DNA of 64,000 bases from Streptomyces sp. NRRL S-87 (GTDB lineage Bacteria; Actinomycetota; Actinomycetes; Streptomycetales; Streptomycetaceae). Shown in pieces: positions 37,144 through 48,020 of this stretch (position 1 is the first letter of the stretch; the number at the start of each line of letters is the position of its first letter). The DNA is taken from NCBI RefSeq assembly GCF_000719335.1, contig NZ_JOGB01000014.1:124001-188000 (forward strand). The letters are read 5' to 3'. The notes under the pieces are model-generated. The model made no database searches and had not been told where the DNA came from. It worked only from the letters and a program-made list of their open reading frames with translations. A program made the translations under genes and the position numbers.

Positions 37144-39687
37144 ATGCGTACGCAGGCCCTGGACGCGCTCCCGGTCCGGGAGGCGCTGCCGGCCCTGACC
37201 AGGGCCCTGGACGACCACGGCACGGCGGTGCTGTGCGCGCCGCCCGGCACCGGAAAGACCACCCTGGTCCCGCTGGTGCTGGCCGGTCTGGTCGGCGGCG
37301 GCCCGGCGCGGCGCGTGGTCGTCGCCGAGCCGCGCCGGATCGCGGCCCGCGCGGCCGCCCGGCGGATGGCCTGGCTGCTGGGCGAGCGGGTCGGGGAATC
37401 GGTGGGCTTCACGGTGCGCGGCGAGCGGGTGGCCGGCCCGTCGACGGTGGTGGAGGTGGTCACCACCGGCGTCCTGCTGCAACGCCTCCAGCGCGACCAG
37501 GAGCTGTCCGGGGTGGACGTCGTCGTCCTGGACGAGTGCCACGAGCGCCACCTGGACGCCGACACCGTCGCCGCGTTCCTGCTGGACGTCCGGGCGGCCC
37601 TGCGGCCGGAGCTGCGGCTGGTGGCCGCGTCGGCCACGACGGACGCGGCGGGCTGGGCGCGGCTGCTGGACGACGCGCCGGTGGTGGCGGCCGCCGGGGT
37701 CTCGTACCCGGTCGAGGTGGTGTGGGCGCCGCCGGCCCGCCCGGTGCGGCCGCCGCACGGGATGCGGGTCGACCCGGCGCTGCTGGCGCACGTGGCGTCC
37801 GTGGTGCGGCGGGCGCTCTCGGAACGGTCCGGGGACGTGCTGTGCTTCCTGCCCGGCGTCGGGGAGATCGCGCGGGTGGCCGGGCTGCTGGGCGGGGTGG
37901 ACGCGGAGCTGCTCCAGGTGCACGGTCGGGCGCCGGCGGCGGTCCAGGACGCGGTGCTGTCCCCGGGTGCCGGCCGGCGGGTGATCCTCGCGACCGCGGT
38001 GGCGGAGTCGTCCCTCACCGTGCCGGGGGTGCGGGTCGTGGTGGACGCGGGCCTGGCCCGCGAGCCGCGGATGGACCACTCGCGCGGGCTGGGCGCGCTG
38101 ACGACCGTACGGGCCTCGCAGGCGGCCGCCCGGCAGCGGGCCGGACGCGCGGGGCGCGAGGCGCCGGGCGCGGTGTACCGGTGCTGGGCGGAGGCGGAGC
38201 ACGGGCGGCTGCCGCTGTTCCCGGCGCCGGAGATCAAGCTGGCGGACCTGGCGCCGTTCGCGCTGCACGCCGCCTGCTGGGGCGATCCGGACGCGACGGG
38301 GCTCGCGCTGCTGGACGCGCCGCCCGCCGGGGCCATGGCCGCGGCGCGCGCGGTGCTGTCCGCGGTCGGGGCGATCGACCCGGCCGGGCGCGTGACACCG
38401 CGGGGTACGGCGCTGGCCCGGCTGGGCCTCCACCCGCGCCTGGGGCGCGCGCTGCTCGACGGGGTCACGGCCGCCGGGGGCGGGGCTCGGCGGGTGGCCG
38501 AGGTGGTCGCACTGCTGAGCGAGGAGCCGCCGCGGGAGTACGGGGACGACGTGGTGGGCGCCTGGCGGGCGGCCCGGGGCGGGAACGACGCGTATGCGGC
38601 CCGCTGGCGGGCCGAGGCCGGACGGCTGGCCGCCGCGGCGGCGTCGGCCGGGCGGGACGCCCCCGCGGCGCCCCGTTCGGGCCCGCCGGCCGGGGCCGCG
38701 GCACCCTCGGACGACCACGTCGCGGGGCTCGTGGCGGCGCTGGCGTTCCCCGAACGGGTGGCCCGGGGCAGTGCCCACCGGGGGTACCTGATGGCGTCGG
38801 GCACGCGGGCCGCGCTGGCCGAGGGGTCGCGGCTGGGCGGCAGCGAGTGGCTCGCGGTGGCGGTCGCCGACCGGGCCGCGACCTCCGCGGACGCCCGGGT
38901 CCGGCTGGCGGGCGTACTCGACGGGGCGACGGCGCGCCGGGCCGCGGAGCACCTGTGGTCCGAGGGCGAGGAGGTGCACTGGGCCGACGGGGACGTCGTC
39001 GCCCGCGAGGTGGCCCGGCTCGGGGCGATCGAGATGGCCGTGCGACCACTGCGCGCACCCGACCCGGCGCTGGTGCGCGGGGCGCTCCTGGAGGGGCTGC
39101 GGGCGGAGGGCCCGGGGGCCCTGCTGCGCTGGACCAAGGAAGCGGCCGCACTGCGCCAGCGTCTGGGTTTCCTGCACCGGACCCTGGGCGAGCCCTGGCC
39201 GGACGTGTCGGACGGGGCGCTGGTGGAGCGGGCCGGGGAGTGGCTGGAGCCGGAGCTGTCGCGGGCGCGGCGGCGGGCCGACCTGGCCCGGATCGACGCC
39301 GGTGCGGCGCTGGCGCGGCTGCTGCCGTGGGCCTCCGGCGAGGCGGGCCGGCTCGATGCGCTGGCCCCCGAGCGCATCCAGGTGCCGAGCGGCTCGCGGA
39401 TCGCGGTGGACTACTCGGCCGACCAACCCGTGCTGGCCGTGAAGCTGCAGGAGCTGTTCGGGCTGGCGCAGACGCCGACGGTGGCGGGCGTACCGGTGCT
39501 CGTGCACCTGCTGTCGCCGGCCGGGCGGCCGGCGGCGGTCACCGCCGACCTGGCGTCGTTCTGGCGGGAGGGGTACAAGGCCGTACGGGCGGAGCTGCGC
39601 GGCCGCTACCCCAAGCACCCCTGGCCGGAGGACCCGGCCACGGCCGAGCCGACCCGGCACACCAACGCCCGCCTCAGGCGCTCCTGA
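37144..39687 (+). CDS. hrpB: ATP-dependent RNA helicase HrpB-like
   Basis: 847-residue DEAH-type helicase. Walker A CAPPGTGKTTLVPL (about 35-48), VVAEPRRIAARAAARR (motif Ia), VVVLDECHERHLDAD (motif II as DECH), VAASATTDA (III), and RAGRAGREAPGAVYRCWAE (VI). The HrpB-specific C-terminus is present (DLASFWREGYKAVRAELRGRYPKHPWPEDP). Molecular role unclear in bacteria. Its stop lies 7 bp from the convergent DUF3068 stop. Confidence 0.93.
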   Translation: MRTQALDALPVREALPALTRALDDHGTAVLCAPPGTGKTTLVPLVLAGLVGGGPARRVVVAEPRRIAARAAARRMAWLLGERVGESVGFTVRGERVAGPSTVVEVVTTGVLLQRLQRDQELSGVDVVVLDECHERHLDADTVAAFLLDVRAALRPELRLVAASATTDAAGWARLLDDAPVVAAAGVSYPVEVVWAPPARPVRPPHGMRVDPALLAHVASVVRRALSERSGDVLCFLPGVGEIARVAGLLGGVDAELLQVHGRAPAAVQDAVLSPGAGRRVILATAVAESSLTVPGVRVVVDAGLAREPRMDHSRGLGALTTVRASQAAARQRAGRAGREAPGAVYRCWAEAEHGRLPLFPAPEIKLADLAPFALHAACWGDPDATGLALLDAPPAGAMAAARAVLSAVGAIDPAGRVTPRGTALARLGLHPRLGRALLDGVTAAGGGARRVAEVVALLSEEPPREYGDDVVGAWRAARGGNDAYAARWRAEAGRLAAAAASAGRDAPAAPRSGPPAGAAAPSDDHVAGLVAALAFPERVARGSAHRGYLMASGTRAALAEGSRLGGSEWLAVAVADRAATSADARVRLAGVLDGATARRAAEHLWSEGEEVHWADGDVVAREVARLGAIEMAVRPLRAPDPALVRGALLEGLRAEGPGALLRWTKEAAALRQRLGFLHRTLGEPWPDVSDGALVERAGEWLEPELSRARRRADLARIDAGAALARLLPWASGEAGRLDALAPERIQVPSGSRIAVDYSADQPVLAVKLQELFGLAQTPTVAGVPVLVHLLSPAGRPAAVTADLASFWREGYKAVRAELRGRYPKHPWPEDPATAEPTRHTNARLRRS

Positions 39688-39694
39688 CGCCCGG

Positions 39695-40690
39695 TCAGGC
39701 GGCGACCGCGACCGGTTCCCGGGGCGGCGCGTCCGTGCGGCCGCGCCGGGTGCGCGCCTCCAGCCACAGGGCCAGTGCGCACAGCAGCCCGCCCCACACC
39801 GCGAGGCCGATCGGGGCGTACGTGTGCAGGACGAGGACCTTGGTGCGGTTCGCCGCGACCAGGTCGACGGTGTGCTCCAGGTAGTCCGCGCGCATCTTGA
39901 CGTGGCCCTGGAAGACGACGAGGCGCTGGCCGGGGGCGTTGGCGGCGAGCTGGCCGCCGCGCAGCTCCTCGCTGTGGATCTCCTCGCCGTTGACGGGCGC
40001 GCCGGTGACGGGCTCGACCCAGAACATCCGCTTGGTGGTGTACCAGCGGGAGGTGCCCAGGCCTGACTCGATGGTGGCCGGGTCGATGCCCTCGATCGGC
40101 ATCTTCTTGGGGAACGGCACCTTGGTCCACGGAACGGTCTGCTCGAAGTAGTAGACGTCCAGGCCGTGGAACGTGCGGGGGCCGACGTAGTGGATGGGCG
40201 CGGAGGTCCGGGTCTGGGCGTCGAAGTAGAGGTAGTCGCGGGGCTCGGTGAAGAAGGGGAACTTGAACTCCACCCCCTCGCGCCGGACCGGGTCGCCGTC
40301 GACCGACTCGCCGGTGGCGTGCACCGGGTCCTGGGTGTGGGCGTCGAACACGTACCGCTCGGGGACCTGGGAGACCATCTTCCCGTCGGGGCCGATCACG
40401 TACGCGAGGGAGTCCCAGACGACGACGTCGCGGCCGGCGCTGGCCTCGATCTCGCGGGAGCGCTCCACGTTGCCCTTGAGCGTCTGCACGATGGTGATCT
40501 TGGGGACCTTCCTGGGCTGCAGCGTGCCGTAGTCGAGGAGGGTGGCGGGCGCCGCCTCCAGGACGGTCTCCTGGTACTGGTTCGCCGGGATCTTCGCCAG
40601 CCGCGGGTACATGTACCAGCGCATGAGCGGGGCCAGGGCGGCACAGAACACGGCGAGGGCGAGGAGCACCAGGCTGGCTCGGCGTCTCAT
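39695..40690 (-). CDS. DUF3068 (PorA-family-like) membrane-anchored protein
   Basis: 331 residues. An N-terminal helix (SLVLLALAVFCAALAPLMRWY) and a C-terminal helix (APIGLAVWGGLLCALALWLEA) bracket a large extracytoplasmic domain. Its motifs include YPRLAKIPANQYQETVLEAAPATLLDYG, PERYVFDAHTQDPVH, GLDVYYFEQTVPWTKVPFP and TKRMFWVEPVTGAPVNGEE. DUF3068 proteins are widespread in actinobacteria; function unknown. ATG 40690 follows GGGGAGG. The small SPW_0924-type gene lies 18 bp upstream, forming an operon. Confidence 0.9.
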   Translation of the reverse strand: MRRRASLVLLALAVFCAALAPLMRWYMYPRLAKIPANQYQETVLEAAPATLLDYGTLQPRKVPKITIVQTLKGNVERSREIEASAGRDVVVWDSLAYVIGPDGKMVSQVPERYVFDAHTQDPVHATGESVDGDPVRREGVEFKFPFFTEPRDYLYFDAQTRTSAPIHYVGPRTFHGLDVYYFEQTVPWTKVPFPKKMPIEGIDPATIESGLGTSRWYTTKRMFWVEPVTGAPVNGEEIHSEELRGGQLAANAPGQRLVVFQGHVKMRADYLEHTVDLVAANRTKVLVLHTYAPIGLAVWGGLLCALALWLEARTRRGRTDAPPREPVAVAA

Positions 40691-40708
40691 GGCGGCGGTC
40701 GCCTCCCC

Positions 40709-40852
40709 TTACTCCTGTCCGGGCGCCGTGGGCGCGGTGGTGAGCAGCGGCTTGGGCGAGGTCCGCCCCTCGGGCTGGCCGGCGGCGGTCACGCCGAAGG
40801 CCAGGGCCAGCGCGGCGGCCAGGCCGATCGCGGCGGCGGCGAGTGCGCGCAT
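40709..40852 (-). CDS. SPW_0924 family small protein
   Basis: 47 residues, MRALAAAAIGLAAALALAFGV... then a Pro/Thr tail ending TAPTAPGQE. It has one hydrophobic segment, either a signal peptide or a membrane anchor. GGAGG lies 7 nt before ATG 40852. The gene sits 18 bp upstream of DUF3068, as in other Streptomyces, so the two probably work together at the membrane. Function unknown. Confidence 0.8.
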   Translation of the reverse strand: MRALAAAAIGLAAALALAFGVTAAGQPEGRTSPKPLLTTAPTAPGQE

Positions 40853-41023
40853 GGCAGGGCCTCCGGATCTGATGCACCGTCAGGGTTGGGGCACCGTAGC
40901 AACGCGGGCGGCAGATGAGAACCCGTACGCGGGGCTGCGGCGTCGGGGGCGGCCGGTGCGAAACCGCGGGGCGGGCCGGGGCGTCGCATACTGGACGAAG
41001 GTGATCATCCGGGAGGGGCCCTC

Positions 41024-41884
41024 ATGCCGTTCACGCTCAGCCATGCCGCGGCCGTACTGCCGGGGATCCGGCGCACGGGGACCGCACGCGGGCCGCTGCT
41101 GGCGTCGGCACTGGTCGCGGGGTCCTTCGCACCGGACGTGACGTACTTCGCCGCGAGCGTGGTGCCCGGCGGCATGGAGTTCGGTGCCGTCACGCACTCG
41201 GTGGTCGGGGTGGTCGGCGTGGACGTGCTCCTCTCGGCGGGGCTGGTGGCCTGCTGGCTGCTGCTGCGCGAGCCGCTGGTGGCGCTGCTGCCGCGGGCCT
41301 GGCGGGGCCGTGCGTACGCGCTGGCCCGCGGGGCGGACTGGCGGGGGACGGCTCGGCTGCCGCTGGCCTGCCGGTTCTGGGTCTCGGCGGTGCTGGGCGC
41401 GCTGACGCACGTGGTGTGGGACGGCTTCACACACCCCGGGCGGCGGGGCACGGACGCGGTGCCGGCGCTGCTGGAGCCGGTCGCCGGTATGCCGGGGTGG
41501 TGGTGGCTGCAGTACGGAAGCTCGGCGGTGGCGCTGCTCGCCCTCGGCTGGTTCCTGGTACGGGCGGTGCGCCGGCTGCCGGGTGGGCCGGCGCCGGCCG
41601 CGGTGCCGGTACTGACCCGCGGCGAGCGGGGGGTGGCGCTCACCCTGCTCGGGGCGGCGGTGGCCGGCGGGGTCGCGCAGCGGGTGGTGCGGTACTTCAC
41701 GTTCTTCGACGGGGTCGGGAGTCCGCTCGACCTCGTGCCGACGGTGTGCTTCGGGGCGGGGGCCGGGCTGGGGGTTGCGCTTCCCCTGTACGCCGTCGTC
41801 GTCCGGCTGCGGCGCCGGCGCGGCCCCGGGGCGGCTGCCTCGGCGGGGGCCCCGTCGGTCGCGCCGGTGCCGTCGCGCCGCTGA
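41024..41884 (+). CDS. DUF4184 family integral membrane protein
   Basis: 286 residues. MPFTLSHAAAVLP at the N-terminus and SALVAGSFAPDVTYF resemble the metal-dependent YdjM/phospholipase-like membrane hydrolase family to which DUF4184 belongs. VTHSVVGVVGVDVLLSAGL and GALTHVVWDGFTHP give further conserved His and Asp residues. About seven membrane helices. ATG 41024 follows GGGAGGGG. Function unknown; a membrane hydrolase is possible because of the H/D pattern. Confidence 0.88.
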   Translation: MPFTLSHAAAVLPGIRRTGTARGPLLASALVAGSFAPDVTYFAASVVPGGMEFGAVTHSVVGVVGVDVLLSAGLVACWLLLREPLVALLPRAWRGRAYALARGADWRGTARLPLACRFWVSAVLGALTHVVWDGFTHPGRRGTDAVPALLEPVAGMPGWWWLQYGSSAVALLALGWFLVRAVRRLPGGPAPAAVPVLTRGERGVALTLLGAAVAGGVAQRVVRYFTFFDGVGSPLDLVPTVCFGAGAGLGVALPLYAVVVRLRRRRGPGAAASAGAPSVAPVPSRR

Positions 41885-42227
41885 CGCCGCCGCCCGGGCG
41901 TCATCCGGCCGCGAGCCGGTGGGCCCTGCGGGGCGGTGTCCCCTCCCCGCCCCTTCCCGCAACCGGGGCTTGCGACCACGGACGCCGCCCCCGGGCTCCG
42001 CCCGGGAAACCCGGGCGCTGCGCACCGGGTGCGCTCAAACGGTTCGCGGCCGCCGTGCCGCTGCCGACCGTGCAGCGCTTCCTGCGCGGCGCGGGCCGGA
42101 TATGCCGGCCCTTCTCGGTGCCGGCGATTCCCGCCCCGCCCGCGCTTGAGGCGCGGGGGAGGCGGGGCGGCGCCCCCGAGGTGGCGGGGGCCGGGGACGG
42201 CGGCAGGGGGCGCGGCCGGGGACGGGG
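41885..42227. other. 343-bp convergent intergenic region with hairpins
   Basis: No gene seen. It holds CCCGGG-CTCCG-CCCGGG (41990-42006), with a third CCCGGG at 42010, and the long terminator at 42131-42170. GGGCTCCGCCC-type hairpins are common in Streptomyces intergenic DNA. The region separates the DUF4184 stop from the polA stop. Confidence 0.5.
42131..42170. terminator. bidirectional terminator between DUF4184 and polA
   Basis: CCGCCCCGCC and GGCGGGGCGG form the outer 10-bp stem; CGCGC-TTGAG-GCGCG forms the inner stem-loop, with GGGGA as a bulge. Confidence 0.65.
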
Positions 42228-44954
42228 TCAGTGGGCGGCGGACTCCCAGTCCGGGCCCACGCCCACCGAGACGTCGAGCGGCGCCCGCAGCTCGACCGCC
42301 GCGGCCATCTCGCGGCGGACGATCGCCTCGACCTCGGCCGCCTCGCCCGGGGCGATCTCCAGCACGATTTCGTCGTGCACCTGGAGCAGCATCCGGGACG
42401 TCAGCCCGGCCCCCGCCAGCGCCCGGTCGACCCGCACCATCGCCAGCTTCACGATGTCGGCCGCGGTGCCCTGGATCGGGGCGTTGAGCGCCATCCGCTC
42501 GGCGGCCTCGCGACGCTGGCGGTTGTCGCTGTTGAGGTCGGGCAGGTAGCGGCGGCGGCCCAGCATGGTCGCCGTGTACCCGGTGGCCCGGGCCTCGTCG
42601 ACGACCCGCTGGAGGTAGTCCCGTACCCCGCCGAAGCGCTCGAAGAAGGTGTCCATCAAACCCCGCGCCTCGGCCGGGTCGATGTTCAGCTGCTGCGAGA
42701 GGCCGAAGGCGGACAGGCCGTAGGCCAGGCCGTACGACATGGCCTTGATCTTGCGGCGCATCTCGGCGTCCACGGCGGACCGCTCGACGCCGAACACCTG
42801 GGAGGCGACCGTGGTGTGCAGGTCCTCGCCGGAGAGGAAGGCCTCGATCAGGCCCTCGTCCTCCGACAGGTGGGCCATGACGCGCAGTTCGATCTGGCTG
42901 TAGTCGGCCGTCATCAGGGACTCGAAGCCCTCGCCGACGACGAAGCCGCGGCGGATGGCCCGGCCCTCGTCGGTGCGCACCGGCACGTTCTGCAGGTTCG
43001 GGTCGGTCGACGACAGGCGACCGGTGGCGGCCACGGTCTGGCTGAAGGTGGTGTGGACCCGGCCGTCGGCGGCGACCGTCTTGATCAGGCCCTCGACGGT
43101 GGAGCGCAGCCGCGCCTGCTCGCGGTGCCGCAGCATGATCACGGGGAGTTCGTGGTCGGTCTGCTGGGCGAGCCAGGCCAGGGCGTCGGCGTCCGTGGTG
43201 TAGCCGGTCTTGGTCTTCTTCGTCTTGGGCAGGCCCAGCTCGCCGAAGAAGACCTCCTGGAGCTGCTTGGGCGAGCCGAGGTTGAACTCGTGGCCGACCG
43301 TGGCGTGGGCCTCCTTGACGGCCTGCTGCACGGCGTCGGCGAACTGCCGCTCCATCGCCTCCAGGTGGTCGCGGTCGGCGGCGATGCCGTGCCGCTCCAT
43401 GCGGGCGAGCAGCTCGGAGGTGGGCAGCTCCACGTCGTGCAGCAGCTCGGCGGCGCCGACCTCCTGGAGCTTGGCGGCGAACGCGTCGCCCAGGTCGAGG
43501 ACCGCGCGGGCCTGCGCGCACAGCGCCTCGGCCTCGGCCGTCTCGTCCTCGTCGGTGCCGAAGGCCAGCTGGCCGTCCGCCGCCGGCGGCTGCAGTTCGC
43601 GGCCCAGGTACTCGACCGCCAGGACGTCCAGCGCGAAGGAGCGCCGGCCGGGCTTGACGAGGTAGGCGGCGAGCGCGGTGTCCATGGAGACGCCCGCGAC
43701 GGTCCAGCCGTGCTCGGGCATGACCCGCATCGCGCCCTTGGCGTTGTGCATGACCTTCGGCCGGGCCGGGTCGGCCAGCCAGACGGCGAACGCCTGCTCG
43801 TCGCCCTCGTCCAGGACCGACGGGTCGAACCAGGCGGCCGCGCCCCCGGCCGCGGCGAGCGCGATCTCGGAGACGCTGCCGGTGCCCAGCGCCCACGCGT
43901 CGACGGTGGCCACGCCCAGCGGGCCCCGAGCGTGCTCGGCCAGCCACGGCGCGAGCTCGCCGGCGCCCAGCACGCTGACGTCCAGCTCCACGCCGGCGGC
44001 CGGGGCCGGAGCCTCCTCCTGGTCCGCGCCCGGGTCGACGGCCAGCAGCCGCTCGCGCAGCGAGGCGTTGCGGATCTCCAGTACGTCGAGCACGCCGGTG
44101 ACGGCCTTGCGGTCGTACGGGCGGCGCTCCAGGTCCCCGGGGGCGCGGTCGAGCGCCACGTCGCGGACCATCTCGGTCAGCACGCGGTTGAGCTTGACGG
44201 ACTCCAGGTGGTCGCGGAAGTTCTGCCCCGCCTTGCCCTTGACCTCCTCGGCCCGCTCGACGAGCTCGGCGAAGGACCCGAACTGGTTGATCCACTTCGC
44301 GGCCGTCTTCTCGCCCACGCCCGGGATGCCCGGCAGGTTGTCGGACGGGTCGCCGCGCAGCGCCGCGAAGTCCGGGTACTGCTGCGGCGTGAGTCCGTAC
44401 TTCTCCTCGACCTTCTCCGGGGTGAAACGGGTCAGCTCGGAGACGCCCTTGGTCGGGTACAGCACGGTGGTCCGCGGGGTGACCAGCTGGAACGAGTCCC
44501 GGTCACCGGTGACGATCAGGACGTCGAAGCCCGCGGCCTCGGCCTGCGTGGCCAGCGTGGCGATCACGTCGTCGGCCTCGAAGCCGTCCACCGCGAACCG
44601 CGGCACGGCCATCGCGTCCAGCAGCTCGCCGATCAGCTCGACCTGGCCCTTGAACTCGTCGGGCGTCGAGGAGCGGTTCGCCTTGTACTCGGGGAACTCC
44701 TTCGAGCGCCAGGTCTTGCGGGACACGTCGAAGGCCACCGCGAAGTGCGTGGGCGCCTCGTCGCGCAGGGTGTTCGCCAGCATCGACGCGAAGCCGTAGA
44801 TGGCGTTGGTCGGCTGGCCCGTCGCGGTCGTGAAGTTCTCCGCGGGCAGCGCGAAGAACGCCCGGTACGCCAGGGAGTGCCCGTCCATGAGCATCAGGCG
44901 CGGACGGTTCTCCGCTGTCTTCTGGTCGGTCTTCTTCGATGCTGTCTCTGCCAC
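42228..44954 (-). CDS. polA: DNA polymerase I
   Basis: 908 residues. The N-terminal 5'-3' nuclease has RLMLMDGHSLAYRAFFALP, GFEADDVIATLA, VTGDRDSFQLV and SDNLPGIPGVGEKTAAKW. The middle exonuclease-like domain lacks the DxE metal motif (the place reads VATVDAWALG), so proofreading is probably absent, as in other actinobacterial PolA. Polymerase motifs: A TADYSQIELRVMAHLSED (about 683), B KIKAMSYGLAYGLS, C LLQVHDEIVLE (about 856). The start is GTG 44954, 7 nt after the -10 of a DNA-damage-type promoter, so the mRNA is probably leaderless. Role: Okazaki fragment processing and repair synthesis after UvrABC. Confidence 0.96.
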   Translation of the reverse strand: MAETASKKTDQKTAENRPRLMLMDGHSLAYRAFFALPAENFTTATGQPTNAIYGFASMLANTLRDEAPTHFAVAFDVSRKTWRSKEFPEYKANRSSTPDEFKGQVELIGELLDAMAVPRFAVDGFEADDVIATLATQAEAAGFDVLIVTGDRDSFQLVTPRTTVLYPTKGVSELTRFTPEKVEEKYGLTPQQYPDFAALRGDPSDNLPGIPGVGEKTAAKWINQFGSFAELVERAEEVKGKAGQNFRDHLESVKLNRVLTEMVRDVALDRAPGDLERRPYDRKAVTGVLDVLEIRNASLRERLLAVDPGADQEEAPAPAAGVELDVSVLGAGELAPWLAEHARGPLGVATVDAWALGTGSVSEIALAAAGGAAAWFDPSVLDEGDEQAFAVWLADPARPKVMHNAKGAMRVMPEHGWTVAGVSMDTALAAYLVKPGRRSFALDVLAVEYLGRELQPPAADGQLAFGTDEDETAEAEALCAQARAVLDLGDAFAAKLQEVGAAELLHDVELPTSELLARMERHGIAADRDHLEAMERQFADAVQQAVKEAHATVGHEFNLGSPKQLQEVFFGELGLPKTKKTKTGYTTDADALAWLAQQTDHELPVIMLRHREQARLRSTVEGLIKTVAADGRVHTTFSQTVAATGRLSSTDPNLQNVPVRTDEGRAIRRGFVVGEGFESLMTADYSQIELRVMAHLSEDEGLIEAFLSGEDLHTTVASQVFGVERSAVDAEMRRKIKAMSYGLAYGLSAFGLSQQLNIDPAEARGLMDTFFERFGGVRDYLQRVVDEARATGYTATMLGRRRYLPDLNSDNRQRREAAERMALNAPIQGTAADIVKLAMVRVDRALAGAGLTSRMLLQVHDEIVLEIAPGEAAEVEAIVRREMAAAVELRAPLDVSVGVGPDWESAAH

Positions 44955-44961
44955 GCCCCCG

Positions 44962-44984
44962 AGCCTAGTGGGCCCCACCGACAA
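44962..44984 (-). promoter_or_regulatory. consensus RecA-NDp/PafBC-type DNA-damage promoter of polA
   Basis: On the polA strand: TTGTCGGTG, 8 nt (GGGCCCAC), TAGGCT, then 7 nt to GTG. It is a perfect match to TTGTCRGTG-N8-TANNNT. Confidence 0.8.
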
Positions 44985-45015
44985 TCCCGTCCGCGGCGGT
45001 CCTCGCGGCCCGCCC

Positions 45016-45054
45016 GTCCGCGGCCGGCGCCCGGCGGTCCGCGGCCGGCGCCCG
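45016..45054. repeat. 18-bp direct repeat, period 21
   Basis: GTCCGCGGCCGGCGCCCG occurs at 45016-45033 and 45037-45054. It lies between the divergent polA and YdeP promoters. Confidence 0.85.
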
Positions 45055-45107
45055 CCATGACACCATCGAGGGACCACCGCACGAACACATGCTCAAAGGG
45101 GAGCGCC

Positions 45108-47384
<2,277 letters not shown>

Positions 47385-47409
47385 CGCGGGGAAGGCCTCC
47401 GATGCCGTC

Positions 47410-47439
47410 CACCCGGCTGAGCGGACGCTCAGTCGGGTG
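47410..47439. promoter_or_regulatory. inverted repeat before the thioesterase gene (operator or terminator)
   Basis: CTGAGCG-GA-CGCTCAG is a 16-bp palindrome flanked by CACCCG and CGGGTG, giving a 30-bp dyad. The AGCGNNCGCT core looks like TetR-type operators, but it could equally end the YdeP transcript. Confidence 0.4.
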
Positions 47440-47504
47440 ATATGAAGGGACCGTCATCGGTTAACGGTCGTTCACGACGCGTCCCACGAAACGGAGCCGT
47501 CCCC

Positions 47505-47975
47505 ATGGGCGAACAGCACAGCCCGAAGTTCCCGCAGGAAATCATCGACGAGTACGCGGCCCTGGGCATCGACCTGCCCGCCCTCTTCTCGGCCGGCCAC
47601 CTCGGCGAGCGCATGGACATCCGCGTCCTGGAGGCCGCCCCCGACCGCGTCGTCGGCACCATGCCCGTCGAGGGCAACACCCAGCCCTACGGACTCCTGC
47701 ACGGCGGCGCCTCGGCCGTCCTGGCCGAGACCCTCGGCTCGGTCGGCGCCATGCTCCACGGCGGCATCAACAAGGTCGCCGTCGGCGTGGACCTCAACTG
47801 CACCCACCACCGCGGCATCCGATCCGGCCTGGTCACCGGCGTCGCCACCCCCGTCCACCGCGGCCGCTCCACCGCCACCTACGAGATCGTCATCACCGAC
47901 GAGGACGACAAGCGGGTCTGCACCGCCCGACTGACCTGCCTGCTGCGCGACACGAACCCGCAACAGCAAGGCTGA
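47505..47975 (+). CDS. hotdog-fold thioesterase (PaaI type)
   Basis: 156-residue acyl-CoA thioesterase. PYGLLHGGASAVLAETLGS gives HGG (His66) and the catalytic Glu75. AVGVDLNCTHHRGIRSGLVTGVATPVHRGRSTATYEIVITDEDDKRVCTARLTCLL is the conserved C-terminal strand set. It is complete as a single hotdog unit and should work as a tetramer. The substrate is unknown; phenylacetate degradation genes are not nearby. ATG 47505 follows GGAG at 9 nt; an in-frame ATG at 47442 lacks one. A TetR-like palindrome lies 66 bp upstream. Confidence 0.92.
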   Translation: MGEQHSPKFPQEIIDEYAALGIDLPALFSAGHLGERMDIRVLEAAPDRVVGTMPVEGNTQPYGLLHGGASAVLAETLGSVGAMLHGGINKVAVGVDLNCTHHRGIRSGLVTGVATPVHRGRSTATYEIVITDEDDKRVCTARLTCLLRDTNPQQQG

Positions 47976-48020
47976 GACGAGGCGTTGTCGCGCCCCCCGA
48001 CCCCGGACTACCGTCCCCGC

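Noticed and set aside
35709..39377. 1222-codon open frame on the minus strand opposite the methyltransferase and hrpB
   Set aside because: The translation is low-complexity Ser/Arg/Ala. The plus strand carries two clear proteins.
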